Shown here in pieces: positions 1 to 7,184 of a DNA stretch of 21,177 nucleotides (the first letter of the stretch is position 1; each line of letters starts with the position of its first letter). The translations under genes and the position numbers were made by a program. This DNA comes from Candidatus Peribacteria bacterium (GTDB lineage: Bacteria > Patescibacteriota > Gracilibacteria > UBA1369 > GCA-2718715). The DNA lies in the NCBI GenBank assembly GCA_943349385.1, contig CALQZM010000009.1, positions 1 to 21,177 on the forward strand, given 5' to 3'. The notes under the pieces were generated by a model. It worked only from the letters and a program-made list of their open reading frames with translations, was not told the origin of the DNA and ran no database searches.

Positions 1-2680
1 AGTTATAACCTTCCCATGACATATAAGCCGTAAGTAAGTTAGCACCGAGAGCTAAGTCTCCTTCATCAATTGATGAACCGTCCACTAGTACATCACCCCG
101 TTTTACTTTTTGACCTTTGTTTACAATTGGTCTTTGGTGAAGTGAAGTTGCTTGGTTGGAACGCATGTAATTTTGTAATTTGTAAGTTACTTTTTTACCG
201 TTGTCGTAAATCATTGTGATTTTTTCAGCGTCAACATATGAGACTATTCCGTCAAATTCAGCCAAAATTGCATGACCTGAATTTCGTCCAGCAATGCTTT
301 CTGTACCTGTTCCTACTACTGGTCTTTGCGGAGTAACTAGAGGTACTGCTTGTCGTTGCATGTTCGTACCCATGGAGGCTCTGGTGTTGTCATCGTGTTC
401 CAAGAATGGAATTAATGATGTTGTAACCGAGATAATTTGTTTTGGTGAAATGTCGATATGAGTAATGTCATCGACATGGGCTAAATTGGCTTCGCCTTTA
501 ATCCGAGCTGGAACTCTTTTTTGAATAAATTGATTTAGGTCATCCGTTTCAGAATTACCTTGCGCTACGATTAGTGATCCTTCTTCTTCGGCATCGAAAT
601 AACTTACTTCATCTGTTAAGTATGCTCTTACAGGTAAGTTTTTGATTTTTGCTTTTATGATTTGTTTAGCTTGTTCAGAAGCAATTACTTGATCAGCTTT
701 TACAATTGTAGTTTTTCCTTCTTTTATGTCGCCACGGGCAATTCTACCGATTATATTTTTTTCGGTAGGTTCTGCTACTTCTTTAGATACTTTTCTAAAA
801 GGAGTTTCAATAAATCCAAAGTCGTTTACCTTAGAGTAAGTCGCTAAATGCACTACTAGACCAATGTTTGGCCCTTCTGGAGTTGCAATAGGGCAAATCC
901 GTCCATAATGAGAAGTATGTACATCCCGAACATCAAATGAAGCTCTTTCTCTTGAAAGTCCACCTGGACCCATTGCCGAAATTCTTCGTTTATGAGCAAG
1001 TTCAGAAAGAGGATTAGTTTGATCCATGAATTGTGATAATTGAGAATTCGCATAGAATTCTCGTAAAGCTGCAGTTACTGGTCTTGAGTTTACTAGTTGA
1101 GTAGGCGTTACAGTTTCGATGTCCATTACAGTCATTCTATCTTTTGCAATTCTGTCTGTTCGAAGTAAGCCAACTCTTACTTTATTTTGTACTAGTTCAC
1201 CCACACCTCGGATTCTTCTGTTCGATAGATCATCGATATCATCAGCTTCACCAATTCCATTATTTAAATTGAATAAATGTTTTAGAATTAAAATAAAATC
1301 TTCAACTTGGAAAGTATGGTTATCTTTTGTATTTGGTAACTCTAAATTAAATCTCTTATTGATTTTGTATCGAGCTACGTTCCCCATGTCATATTTTCTA
1401 AAGTCGAAGAACATTGAAGTAATAAGCGATCGAGCGTTTTCTGGAGTAGCTAGGTCACCAGGTCTAAGTCTTTTATAAATAGCTTGGTAAGCTTCATCTA
1501 CAGTTTTAGCAGGATCTTTTTCAAGTGTGAAAGCAATGTAATCTTGCTCTACTGAAGTGATTTCGTTTTTGAATAATTCCGTAATTTGTTCGTCAGTTTC
1601 AAATCCAAATACTCTAAGTAAAGTAGTAACTGGGATTTTTCTTTTTCGGTCAATTTTTACAGCAACGATACCTTTTTTATCGGTTTCGATTTCTAGCCAG
1701 GCACCACGTTTTGGTATAATTTTAGCTGTATGAAATCCAGGAGCTTGTGAGTTTTTCGCGAAAAATACACCAGGAGAACGTACGATTTGTGATACTACTA
1801 CTCTTTCGATACCATTAATAATAAAACTACCTTTGTCAGTCATTAACGGAATAGAACCTAAGAAAACATCTTGTTCTTTAATTTCACCAGACTCTTTATT
1901 AATCAATTGTACATGCACTTTTAGGGGTGCTTCGTAGTTTAAATTTTTATATTTTGCAGTTACTGGATCGTATTTTGCTTCACCAATAGCGTGTTCTAAG
2001 AAATGTAGTTCTAATTTTTTTCCTGAAAAGTCTTGAATAGGATTGATTTCGTCTAATAATTCTTTAATTCCATAGTTTAAGAACCATTCGTAAGATTTTA
2101 GTTGTACTTCAATAAGATTCGGAAGAGGGAATTCAGTTAAATCATTTTTATCGAAGAAAGTTCTTTTACCTACTGTGTCAGAAGTTGAATAATAAGTCTT
2201 GTCTGTATTGTACATAGGTACGCCACCTGCTAAAACTTCGCTAGTTACTTTATCGCTAGAGGATTTTTTAGGTTTTGTTTCTGAAGCGGCAGGTGCGGTA
2301 GCTTTTACTTCTTTAACTGGAGCAGCTTTAGCTTTTGCAGCTGGCTTAGTAACTGTTTTTGCCGGTTCAGCTTTTTTTACTACTTTAGCCTTAGCAACTG
2401 GTTTTACAGTTTTAGAGGTTTTAGCTGGAGCAGCTTTTTTAACTACTTTAGCAGTTGCCTTTGCAGCTGGTTTTACAGTTTTAGAGGTTTTAGCTGGAGC
2501 AGCTTTTTTAACTACTTTGGCTTTCACCGTTGGTTTGGTTGTTTTTCCTTTTATAGAATTAACAAGTTTGCCAAATAATGATTTTGGTTTTGTCTCTACT
2601 TTTTTCGCTGGTTTAGAGGCTTTTGCCGGAGTAGCTTTTTTTACTACTTTTTTTGGCACCTCTTTTTTGTTTTTTGCCAT
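1..2680 (-). CDS. rpoB: RNA polymerase beta subunit RpoB with a histone-H1-like N-terminal extension (3' end cut by window edge)
   Basis: This is the beta subunit of RNA polymerase, half of the catalytic cleft. I translated the leftward frame from ATG 2680 and found it open to the window edge, giving 893 residues. From about residue 157 it is ordinary RpoB. The rifampicin-pocket region (SQLSQFMDQ, then HKRRISAMGPGG, about residues 545-575) keeps the Asp, His and Ser that rifampicin contacts, so no resistance change is visible. It continues through PIATPEGPNIGL and stops at NLLTAYMSWEGYN. Residues 1-133 are different: 41 Lys, 29 Ala and only 4 acidic residues, with repeats of a K-VVKKA-x-PAK-xSK type. 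I know of no RpoB family member with such a tail. An in-frame ATG at residue 156 (position 2215), preceded by AGGTGG, could start a tail-less form. The start at 2680 has no Shine-Dalgarno sequence. rpoC probably follows beyond the window. Confidence 0.96.
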   Translation of the reverse strand, partial: MAKNKKEVPKKVVKKATPAKASKPAKKVETKPKSLFGKLVNSIKGKTTKPTVKAKVVKKAAPAKTSKTVKPAAKATAKVVKKAAPAKTSKTVKPVAKAKVVKKAEPAKTVTKPAAKAKAAPVKEVKATAPAASETKPKKSSSDKVTSEVLAGGVPMYNTDKTYYSTSDTVGKRTFFDKNDLTEFPLPNLIEVQLKSYEWFLNYGIKELLDEINPIQDFSGKKLELHFLEHAIGEAKYDPVTAKYKNLNYEAPLKVHVQLINKESGEIKEQDVFLGSIPLMTDKGSFIINGIERVVVSQIVRSPGVFFAKNSQAPGFHTAKIIPKRGAWLEIETDKKGIVAVKIDRKRKIPVTTLLRVFGFETDEQITELFKNEITSVEQDYIAFTLEKDPAKTVDEAYQAIYKRLRPGDLATPENARSLITSMFFDFRKYDMGNVARYKINKRFNLELPNTKDNHTFQVEDFILILKHLFNLNNGIGEADDIDDLSNRRIRGVGELVQNKVRVGLLRTDRIAKDRMTVMDIETVTPTQLVNSRPVTAALREFYANSQLSQFMDQTNPLSELAHKRRISAMGPGGLSRERASFDVRDVHTSHYGRICPIATPEGPNIGLVVHLATYSKVNDFGFIETPFRKVSKEVAEPTEKNIIGRIARGDIKEGKTTIVKADQVIASEQAKQIIKAKIKNLPVRAYLTDEVSYFDAEEEGSLIVAQGNSETDDLNQFIQKRVPARIKGEANLAHVDDITHIDISPKQIISVTTSLIPFLEHDDNTRASMGTNMQRQAVPLVTPQRPVVGTGTESIAGRNSGHAILAEFDGIVSYVDAEKITMIYDNGKKVTYKLQNYMRSNQATSLHQRPIVNKGQKVKRGDVLVDGSSIDEGDLALGANLLTAYMSWEGYN
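2284..2653 (-). repeat. Lys/Ala/Pro-rich repeats encoding the RpoB tail, with a 69-bp tandem duplication
   Basis: Four degenerate copies of a motif built on KVVKKA-x-PAK-xSK lie at about residues 10-27, 54-76, 77-97 and 98-117 of the rpoB product. The two central copies are nearly identical in DNA. The stretch starting near 2395 matches the stretch starting near 2464 over almost 60 bases, offset by exactly 69 bp (23 codons). This indicates a recent in-frame duplication. A non-repetitive, possibly helical segment (SLFGKLVNSIKGK, residues 34-46) separates the first copy from the others. The composition resembles the tails of bacterial H1-like proteins such as AlgP, HupB and BpH1. Confidence 0.85.
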
Positions 2681-2766
2681 AGTTTAAAACAAATAAGGAT
2701 TAGTGAAATATAATTTTATCACCCCTTATTCGCATCTAAACTCATTACTACTGGGTCGATGATGTT

Positions 2767-2800
2767 AATTGTGCTTGCACACAAATGTGTAGGCACAATT
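2767..2800 (-). promoter_or_regulatory. Hairpin at the 5' end of the predicted rpoB leader
   Basis: Outer arms AATTGTGC (2767-2774) and GCACAATT (2793-2800) are perfectly complementary. Inside them ACAC and GTGT can pair around a small loop, with an asymmetric bulge between the two helices. There is no T-run, so it is not an ordinary terminator. It would lie about 8 nt from the predicted rpoB transcription start, a position suited to transcript protection or regulation. The pairing is visible; the function is unknown. Confidence 0.45.
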
Positions 2801-2814
2801 TGCCTAATGTGATG

Positions 2815-2842
2815 ATTATACTTATGAAATGTATTAATGCAA
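2815..2842 (-). promoter_or_regulatory. Candidate rpoB promoter
   Basis: Reading leftwards, a perfect TATAAT occupies 2820-2815. Sixteen bases upstream is TTGCAT (2842-2837), a poor -35. The predicted start near 2808 gives rpoB its own leader of about 128 nt. The -10 match is exact; promoter activity is inferred. Confidence 0.5.
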
Positions 2843-2948
2843 GCGAAAAACTAATTATCTTACTTGAAAGTAAGTATTTTTATTGTTTAAAGATTTTTAT
2901 TTTAATATAAGATAAAATGATTTGCGTTAATTCAATTTTAGGTTTTTA

Positions 2949-2964
2949 TTTTCAGCGCTGAAAA
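2949..2964. repeat. Perfect 16-bp palindrome related to the one at 9466
   Basis: TTTTCAG, CG, CTGAAAA. It overlaps the stop codon of the SDR remnant. Followed by GTTGCGG, it aligns with the copy near 9427, which has GTAGCGA in the same place. It may be a dispersed intergenic element; similar 7-mers also occur by chance in this AT-rich DNA. Confidence 0.45.
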
Positions 2965-3056
2965 GTTGCGGTAAAATTAAAACGTGGGTTGGTTAAATCG
3001 AGTGCAGTTGTTTTGTCGATGCCCGCACTGGGGCCTGTAATTAATACGATTTTCAT
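2952..3056 (-). pseudogene. 34-residue remnant of a short-chain dehydrogenase N-terminus
   Basis: The frame from ATG 3056 to TGA 2954-2952 begins MKIVLITGPSAGIDKTTALD. This closely resembles the first strand, glycine loop and first helix of NAD(P)-dependent short-chain dehydrogenases (typically LITGASSGIGKATALEL). The last glycine of TGxxxGIG is replaced by Asp, and the frame stops after about 34 residues where the family needs about 250. No continuation is visible in the following AT-rich DNA. It begins 12 nt after the serS stop, so it may once have been the next gene of that operon. It could instead be a short expressed ORF; decay is the simpler reading. Confidence 0.5.
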
Positions 3057-3068
3057 AGTCCGTAATCC

Positions 3069-4340
3069 TTATTTTTTAATTTCGATTTTATCTTTCCCTA
3101 CATATTGCCTTAAAATTTCTGGAACATTGATTGAGCCGTCCGCATTTTGATAGTTTTCGTAGATTGCGATTATAGTTCGCCCAATTGCGGCAGCAGTTCC
3201 GTTTAAGGTGTGTAAAATTTGGGGTTTACCATCTTTATCTTTGTATTTAATTTGTGATCTTCTGGCCTGAAAGTCAGTGCAGTTAGAAGTTGAGGTAAGT
3301 TCTCGGTATTTGTTTTGAGACGGAATCCATGCTTCGATGTCGTATTTTTTGGCTGCTGGATTTCCTAAATCGCCTGAACAAATATTTAAAACTTGATAAG
3401 GCAGTTTTAGGTCTTGCATGATTTCTTCTTCGATTCCACGGATTAGTTCGTGCTCTTCTTCGGATTTGTCTGGATGGCAGAATGAGTACATTTCTAGCTT
3501 ATCGAATTGGTGTACTCGTAAAATTCCACCAGCGTCTTTTCCGTAAGTTCCGGCTTCTCGTCTAAAACAGCTAGAGTAGGCAACGTATCTAAGTGGCAAT
3601 TTTTCGGCGGGCAAAGTTTTTTTATAGTGAAGCATTGTAAGTGGTACTTCGCTTGTTCCTACTAAATACAGATCATCTTCGTTTGGATTAACATGATAAA
3701 TCTGTTCTCGATCCGCCGGGAAAAATCCAGTTGCATACATAGCTTCTTCTTTTACTAGAACTGGTGGAACTATTGGTGTGAATCCTTTACTTACAAGTTT
3801 ATGTAAAATATGTTGTACGATAGCGAATTGCAAAAGTACGGCGTCACCTTTTAAATAGCTGAATCGAGAACCTGAGGCTTCGACAGCATTTTCTATATCT
3901 ATAGTGTCGGTTAAACGACCTAGTTCTACGTGGTCTCGTGGTTCAAAATCGAATTTTGGAATTTCTCCATGTAGTTTTGCGACCACATTTTCTGAGTCAT
4001 CTTTCCCAACTGGAGTTGTTTTAGATGGGGGATTAGGAACTTTTAGCATCAGTTCTTGCCACTGGGCTTCGATTTGAGTAAGCGTTTCAGTCTTAGCTTT
4101 TTCGTCGTCAGAAACCTTTTTCATTTCAGTGATTGCCACTTGTTTTTCATCGCCTGAAAGTTGAACTACTTTTTGATTGGCGGCATTTTTAGTAGCTCTA
4201 AGTGCGTCAACTTCTTGAATTAAAGATCTTCTTTTGTCGTCTAAGGCTATAAGTGTATCAATATCTACTGATACATTTTTTGCGGCAGCTCCATTTTTTA
4301 CTAGTTCTAAATTTTCGCGAATAAAATTGATGTCTAACAT
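3069..4340 (-). CDS. serS: Seryl-tRNA synthetase
   Basis: Charges tRNA-Ser with serine in the cytosol, and also acts on selenocysteine tRNA where that exists. The 423-residue length is normal for the family. The N-terminal ~110 residues form the tRNA-binding coiled-coil arm (rich in Lys, Glu, Gln). The class II catalytic core follows, with motif 2 around CFRREAGTYGKDAGGILRVH and FDKLEMY, and motif 3 near the C-terminus at NGTAAAIGRTIIAIYENYQ. TSTSNCTDFQARR, typical of bacterial SerRS, is also present. The start ATG 4340 fits the family start MLDINFIREN. There is no Shine-Dalgarno sequence. A TATAAA lies about 19 nt upstream of the ATG, so a short leader is likely. It runs in the same direction as rsmE, with a 55-bp gap. 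Confidence 0.98.
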   Translation of the reverse strand: MLDINFIRENLELVKNGAAAKNVSVDIDTLIALDDKRRSLIQEVDALRATKNAANQKVVQLSGDEKQVAITEMKKVSDDEKAKTETLTQIEAQWQELMLKVPNPPSKTTPVGKDDSENVVAKLHGEIPKFDFEPRDHVELGRLTDTIDIENAVEASGSRFSYLKGDAVLLQFAIVQHILHKLVSKGFTPIVPPVLVKEEAMYATGFFPADREQIYHVNPNEDDLYLVGTSEVPLTMLHYKKTLPAEKLPLRYVAYSSCFRREAGTYGKDAGGILRVHQFDKLEMYSFCHPDKSEEEHELIRGIEEEIMQDLKLPYQVLNICSGDLGNPAAKKYDIEAWIPSQNKYRELTSTSNCTDFQARRSQIKYKDKDGKPQILHTLNGTAAAIGRTIIAIYENYQNADGSINVPEILRQYVGKDKIEIKK

Positions 4341-4395
4341 TTTGGGTAGGTTACAAACATTTATACTTTAGGCTGTGGACTTTCAGTTGTAAATC

Positions 4396-5097
4396 TTAAA
4401 TTAAAATTTTGCAGGATCCAACTATTGCTGCAGTTTCGGCTCTTAAAATTAAGTTTCCAAGGTGGATAGTTTTAAAATTGTGACTTAAGCATTCTTGGAT
4501 TTCTTCTTCGGTAAAGCCGCCTTCGGGTCCAATAAAAAGGTTGATTTCTTGTTTCTGGCTGCGGTCTAATTCAGGTTGAGTAGGCGAATGATTAGGGGAG
4601 GCGATAAAGTTGTTTTGCCCTTCTTTTACACATTGTTTGAACTCTTTTTGCTCATTTAGTTTGGGGATTTGAGTTCGTCCGGATTGTTCGGCGGCTTCAG
4701 TTAAAATCCGCATGAGTCTTTCAGGTTTTGGAAGATGTTTTTTTTCGGTTCTAGCTGTAATTATGGGAGTGAACTCAGCTACTCCAAGTTCAGTGCATTT
4801 TTGCAGAATTAATTCTACTTTATCTGGATTTTTTAAGTTGGCGAAAAACAGGTGTAGTTTTATTGCTGGTTCGTTTTGTACTTTGATTGTGTCGATAATT
4901 GTTCCTTGGATTTCTTTTTTAGAAAATTCTTCAAGTTTTACCACTAAGTCATTTTGATTCTCGGAATCTATAATTATAATTTTTTGTTCAGGTTTAAACC
5001 GTAAAACTTTGCTTAACTGGTGAACTAAGTCCTCATTTTTTAGAGTAATTTTAGTTCCTTTGATTTGATCGTCTGGATTTAAAAAAAAGCGATGCAT
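4396..5097 (-). CDS. rsmE: 16S rRNA (uracil1498-N3)-methyltransferase RsmE
   Basis: Methylates U1498 in helix 44 of 16S rRNA, near the decoding centre. At 233 residues it has the family size. The N-terminal ~70 residues (starting MHRFFL) fit the PUA-like RNA-binding domain. The C-terminal SPOUT domain has LFFANLKNPDKVELILQKCTELGV and then FIGPEGGFTEEEI. It ends with LGNLILRAETAAIV, the knotted S-adenosylmethionine-binding segment. All the expected motifs are intact. The start ATG 5097 matches the usual MHRFF beginning. It lies only 7 nt downstream of a candidate -10 box, so the mRNA is predicted to be leaderless or nearly so. The promoter overlaps the dnaK terminator. Confidence 0.97.
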   Translation of the reverse strand: MHRFFLNPDDQIKGTKITLKNEDLVHQLSKVLRFKPEQKIIIIDSENQNDLVVKLEEFSKKEIQGTIIDTIKVQNEPAIKLHLFFANLKNPDKVELILQKCTELGVAEFTPIITARTEKKHLPKPERLMRILTEAAEQSGRTQIPKLNEQKEFKQCVKEGQNNFIASPNHSPTQPELDRSQKQEINLFIGPEGGFTEEEIQECLSHNFKTIHLGNLILRAETAAIVGSCKILI

Positions 5098-5100
5098 ACG

Positions 5101-5141
5101 AAAAATTAAATTAAAACTCCCCCTAATTGTAAAGGGGGAGT
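5101..5141 (-). terminator. Rho-independent terminator after dnaK
   Basis: Arms ACTCCCCCT and AGGGGGAGT (5116-5124 and 5133-5141) form a 9-bp GC-rich stem around an 8-base loop. Leftwards it is followed by TTTTAATTTAATTTTT. The first base of the stem is 26 bp past the dnaK stop codon. Confidence 0.85.
5105..5133 (-). promoter_or_regulatory. Candidate rsmE promoter inside the dnaK terminator
   Basis: Reading leftwards: TTTACA (5133-5128), a 17-bp spacer and TTTAAT (5110-5105), each one mismatch from consensus. Seven bases separate the -10 box from the rsmE ATG. The -35 lies at the loop of the dnaK terminator hairpin and the spacer covers its descending arm. Some match is expected by chance in AT-rich DNA, but rsmE must start here if the terminator works. 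Confidence 0.5.
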
Positions 5142-5167
5142 AGTGATTCGCAAAATGATTTTACGAA

Positions 5168-7111
5168 TTATTTTTTATCTACGTCAGAATTGTCTTCGTT
5201 TACAACTTCAGCATCAGCTTCGATTGGACCATTTTCGTTCATATCTTTGACTCGGACTTCGTCCTCGTCAGCTGTAGCTTCTGATGCTCCCGCAGTTTCA
5301 GCATTTTGATACATTGCTGATCCAATTTTTTGGATTTCTTGGTTTAAATCTTCGTAAGCTGTTTTTGTAGCTTCTAGATCAATGTTTTCGGCTTCAAGCA
5401 ATCCTTTTAGAGTAGCGACTTTTTCTTCGACTGGTTTTTTGATGTCGTCAGTTACTTTGTCGCCAGCGTCTTTAAGTACTTTTTCAGTTTGGTAGATTAA
5501 TGATTCTGAATTATTTTTGATTTCGATAATTTCTTTTTTTGCTTTATCTTCATCGGCGTATTTTTCGGCTTCTTGTCTCATTTTTTCTACTTCTTCATCT
5601 GTTAAGCCAGAAGTTCCCGTAATTGTAATTTTTTGTTCTTTGTTACTAGCTTTGTCAGTTGCTTTTACATGCAGGATTCCATTTGCATCGATATCGAAGC
5701 TTACTTCAACTTGAGGCACTCCTCTAGGAGATGGTGGAATTCCATCTAGTACAAATTTACCAAGTGATTTGTTGTCGATTGCCATTGGTCTTTCACCTTG
5801 TACAATGTGGATTTCTACCGAAGTTTGATTGTCTGCAGCAGTAGAGAATACTTGTGACTTACTAGTTGGAACTGTTGTATTTCGTTCGATTAATGGAGTT
5901 GCAACACCGCCTAAAGTTTCGATTCCAAGAGTTAGGGGAGTTACATCTAGTAGTAAAACGTCTTTAATATCGCCTTGTAAAACTCCACCTTGAATGGCTG
6001 CACCAAGGGCAACTACTTCGTCTGGATTGATTCCTCGGTGAGGGTCTTTACCAAAAATTTCTTTAACTTTAGCAATTACAAGTGGCATACGAGTCATACC
6101 TCCAACTAAAATTATTTCATCGATATCACTTTCAAAAATTCGTGAATCTTTTATACATTTTCGGCAAGGATCAGCAGTTTTTTCAACAATTTCTAACACT
6201 AATTCTTCTAATTTTGCTCTAGAAAGTTTTATGTTTAAATGTTTTGCACCACTGGCATCAGCTGTAATGAATGGAAGATTTATTTCACTTTCTTGTGAAG
6301 TAGAAAGTTCGATTTTAGCTTTTTCGGCAGCTTCTTTTAATCTTTGGATTGCTGCTTTATCGTTTGCAAGATCTACACCTTCTTGTTTTTTGAATTCAGC
6401 TAGTAACCATTCTAATATTAGATTATCAAAATCGTCACCACCTAGTTGAGTATCACCATTTGTAGCAAGTACTTCGATTTGTTTTTCGCCTCCAACATCA
6501 GCAATTTCTAGGATTGATACGTCAAAAGTACCACCTCCTAAATCGTAAACTGCGATTTTTTTATCGGCTCCAGATTTATCGAATCCATAAGCAAGTGCAG
6601 CAGCTGTTGGTTCGTTAATAATTCTTTTAACTTCAAGTCCGGCAATTTTACCGGCATCTTTAGTAGCTTGTCTTTGTGAGTCGTTAAAGTAAGCAGGAAC
6701 AGTAATTACTGCTGCTGTAACTTCTTCACCCAAAAAGGCTTCAGCATCAGCTTTTAATTTTTGGAGTACCATAGCAGCAATTTCAGCTGGTCTATGTTCT
6801 TTGCCATTAAAAATGATTTCAGCTTCGCCCTTTTTACCTTTAATTACTTTATAAGGAAGTTTTGTAGCGATTTTTTTTACTTCATCGTAGTTCATTCCGA
6901 TGAATCTTTTTGCTGAAAAAATTGTATTTTCAGGATTAGTAACAGCTTGTCTTTTAGCTGGAATCCCTACTAGTCGTTCATTTTTAAATGCCACAATTGA
7001 TGGCGTTGTTCGTGTTCCTTCTGTAGATGGAATTACTATAGCTTCTCCACCTTGCATGTAGGCAACACAGGAATTGGTTGTACCAAGATCGATACCTATG
7101 ATTCTGCTCAT
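5168..7111 (-). CDS. dnaK: Chaperone DnaK (Hsp70)
   Basis: Hsp70 folds nascent and stress-damaged proteins through ATP-driven substrate binding, with GrpE as nucleotide exchanger. The 647-residue length is typical. The N-terminal ATPase domain opens with IGIDLGTTNSCVA, followed by NEPTAAALAYGF, the phosphate loop DLGGGTFDVSILE and VGGMTRMP. The linker DVLLLDVTPLTLGIETLGG leads to the substrate-binding beta domain (to about residue 500). A helical lid and an acidic tail ending DNSDVDKK follow. It has its own strong promoter with a CIRCE operator, so HrcA probably represses it. grpE and hrcA lie just upstream on the same strand. No dnaJ is present in the window; rsmE and serS follow instead. 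The start ATG 7111 has no Shine-Dalgarno sequence. Confidence 0.99.
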   Translation of the reverse strand: MSRIIGIDLGTTNSCVAYMQGGEAIVIPSTEGTRTTPSIVAFKNERLVGIPAKRQAVTNPENTIFSAKRFIGMNYDEVKKIATKLPYKVIKGKKGEAEIIFNGKEHRPAEIAAMVLQKLKADAEAFLGEEVTAAVITVPAYFNDSQRQATKDAGKIAGLEVKRIINEPTAAALAYGFDKSGADKKIAVYDLGGGTFDVSILEIADVGGEKQIEVLATNGDTQLGGDDFDNLILEWLLAEFKKQEGVDLANDKAAIQRLKEAAEKAKIELSTSQESEINLPFITADASGAKHLNIKLSRAKLEELVLEIVEKTADPCRKCIKDSRIFESDIDEIILVGGMTRMPLVIAKVKEIFGKDPHRGINPDEVVALGAAIQGGVLQGDIKDVLLLDVTPLTLGIETLGGVATPLIERNTTVPTSKSQVFSTAADNQTSVEIHIVQGERPMAIDNKSLGKFVLDGIPPSPRGVPQVEVSFDIDANGILHVKATDKASNKEQKITITGTSGLTDEEVEKMRQEAEKYADEDKAKKEIIEIKNNSESLIYQTEKVLKDAGDKVTDDIKKPVEEKVATLKGLLEAENIDLEATKTAYEDLNQEIQKIGSAMYQNAETAGASEATADEDEVRVKDMNENGPIEADAEVVNEDNSDVDKK

Positions 7112-7135
7112 ATATTTAAAATTATATAATAAGTT

Positions 7136-7162
7136 TTAGCACTCGCTATTATAGAGTGCTAG
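7136..7162. promoter_or_regulatory. CIRCE operator (HrcA binding site)
   Basis: TTAGCACTC, nine bases, GAGTGCTAG. This matches the CIRCE consensus TTAGCACTC-N9-GAGTGCTAA at every position but the last. It sits between sanA and dnaK over the dnaK -10 box. HrcA itself is encoded 1.2 kb upstream. I found no second CIRCE at hrcA. Confidence 0.96.
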
Positions 7163-7176
7163 TATTTTGTTGTCAA
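7148..7176 (-). promoter_or_regulatory. Consensus sigma-70-type promoter of dnaK
   Basis: Leftwards: TTGACA (7176-7171), exactly 17 bp, TATAAT (7153-7148). Both hexamers match consensus perfectly. The predicted start near 7141 gives a leader of about 30 nt before the dnaK ATG. The -10 box fits within the 9-bp spacer of the CIRCE element, so bound HrcA should block polymerase directly. Confidence 0.9.
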
Positions 7177-7184
7177 ATATTTTT

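Larger units (their letters stand above)
2681..2951. other. Intergenic region between rpoB and the SDR remnant
   Basis: About 270 bp without a convincing gene. It holds the rpoB promoter and leader hairpin described separately, plus a second inverted repeat at 2859-2874 (CTTACTT and AAGTAAG around two bases). That repeat could help end transcription from the serS side but lacks a clear U-tract in that direction. I see nothing else. Confidence 0.6.

Noticed and set aside
2199..2687. 162-residue rightward open frame, Ala/Phe/Leu-rich
   Set aside because: It is antisense to the Lys/Ala repeats of rpoB; the codons for Lys and Ala give a long open frame on the opposite strand. The leftward frame continues into clear RpoB.
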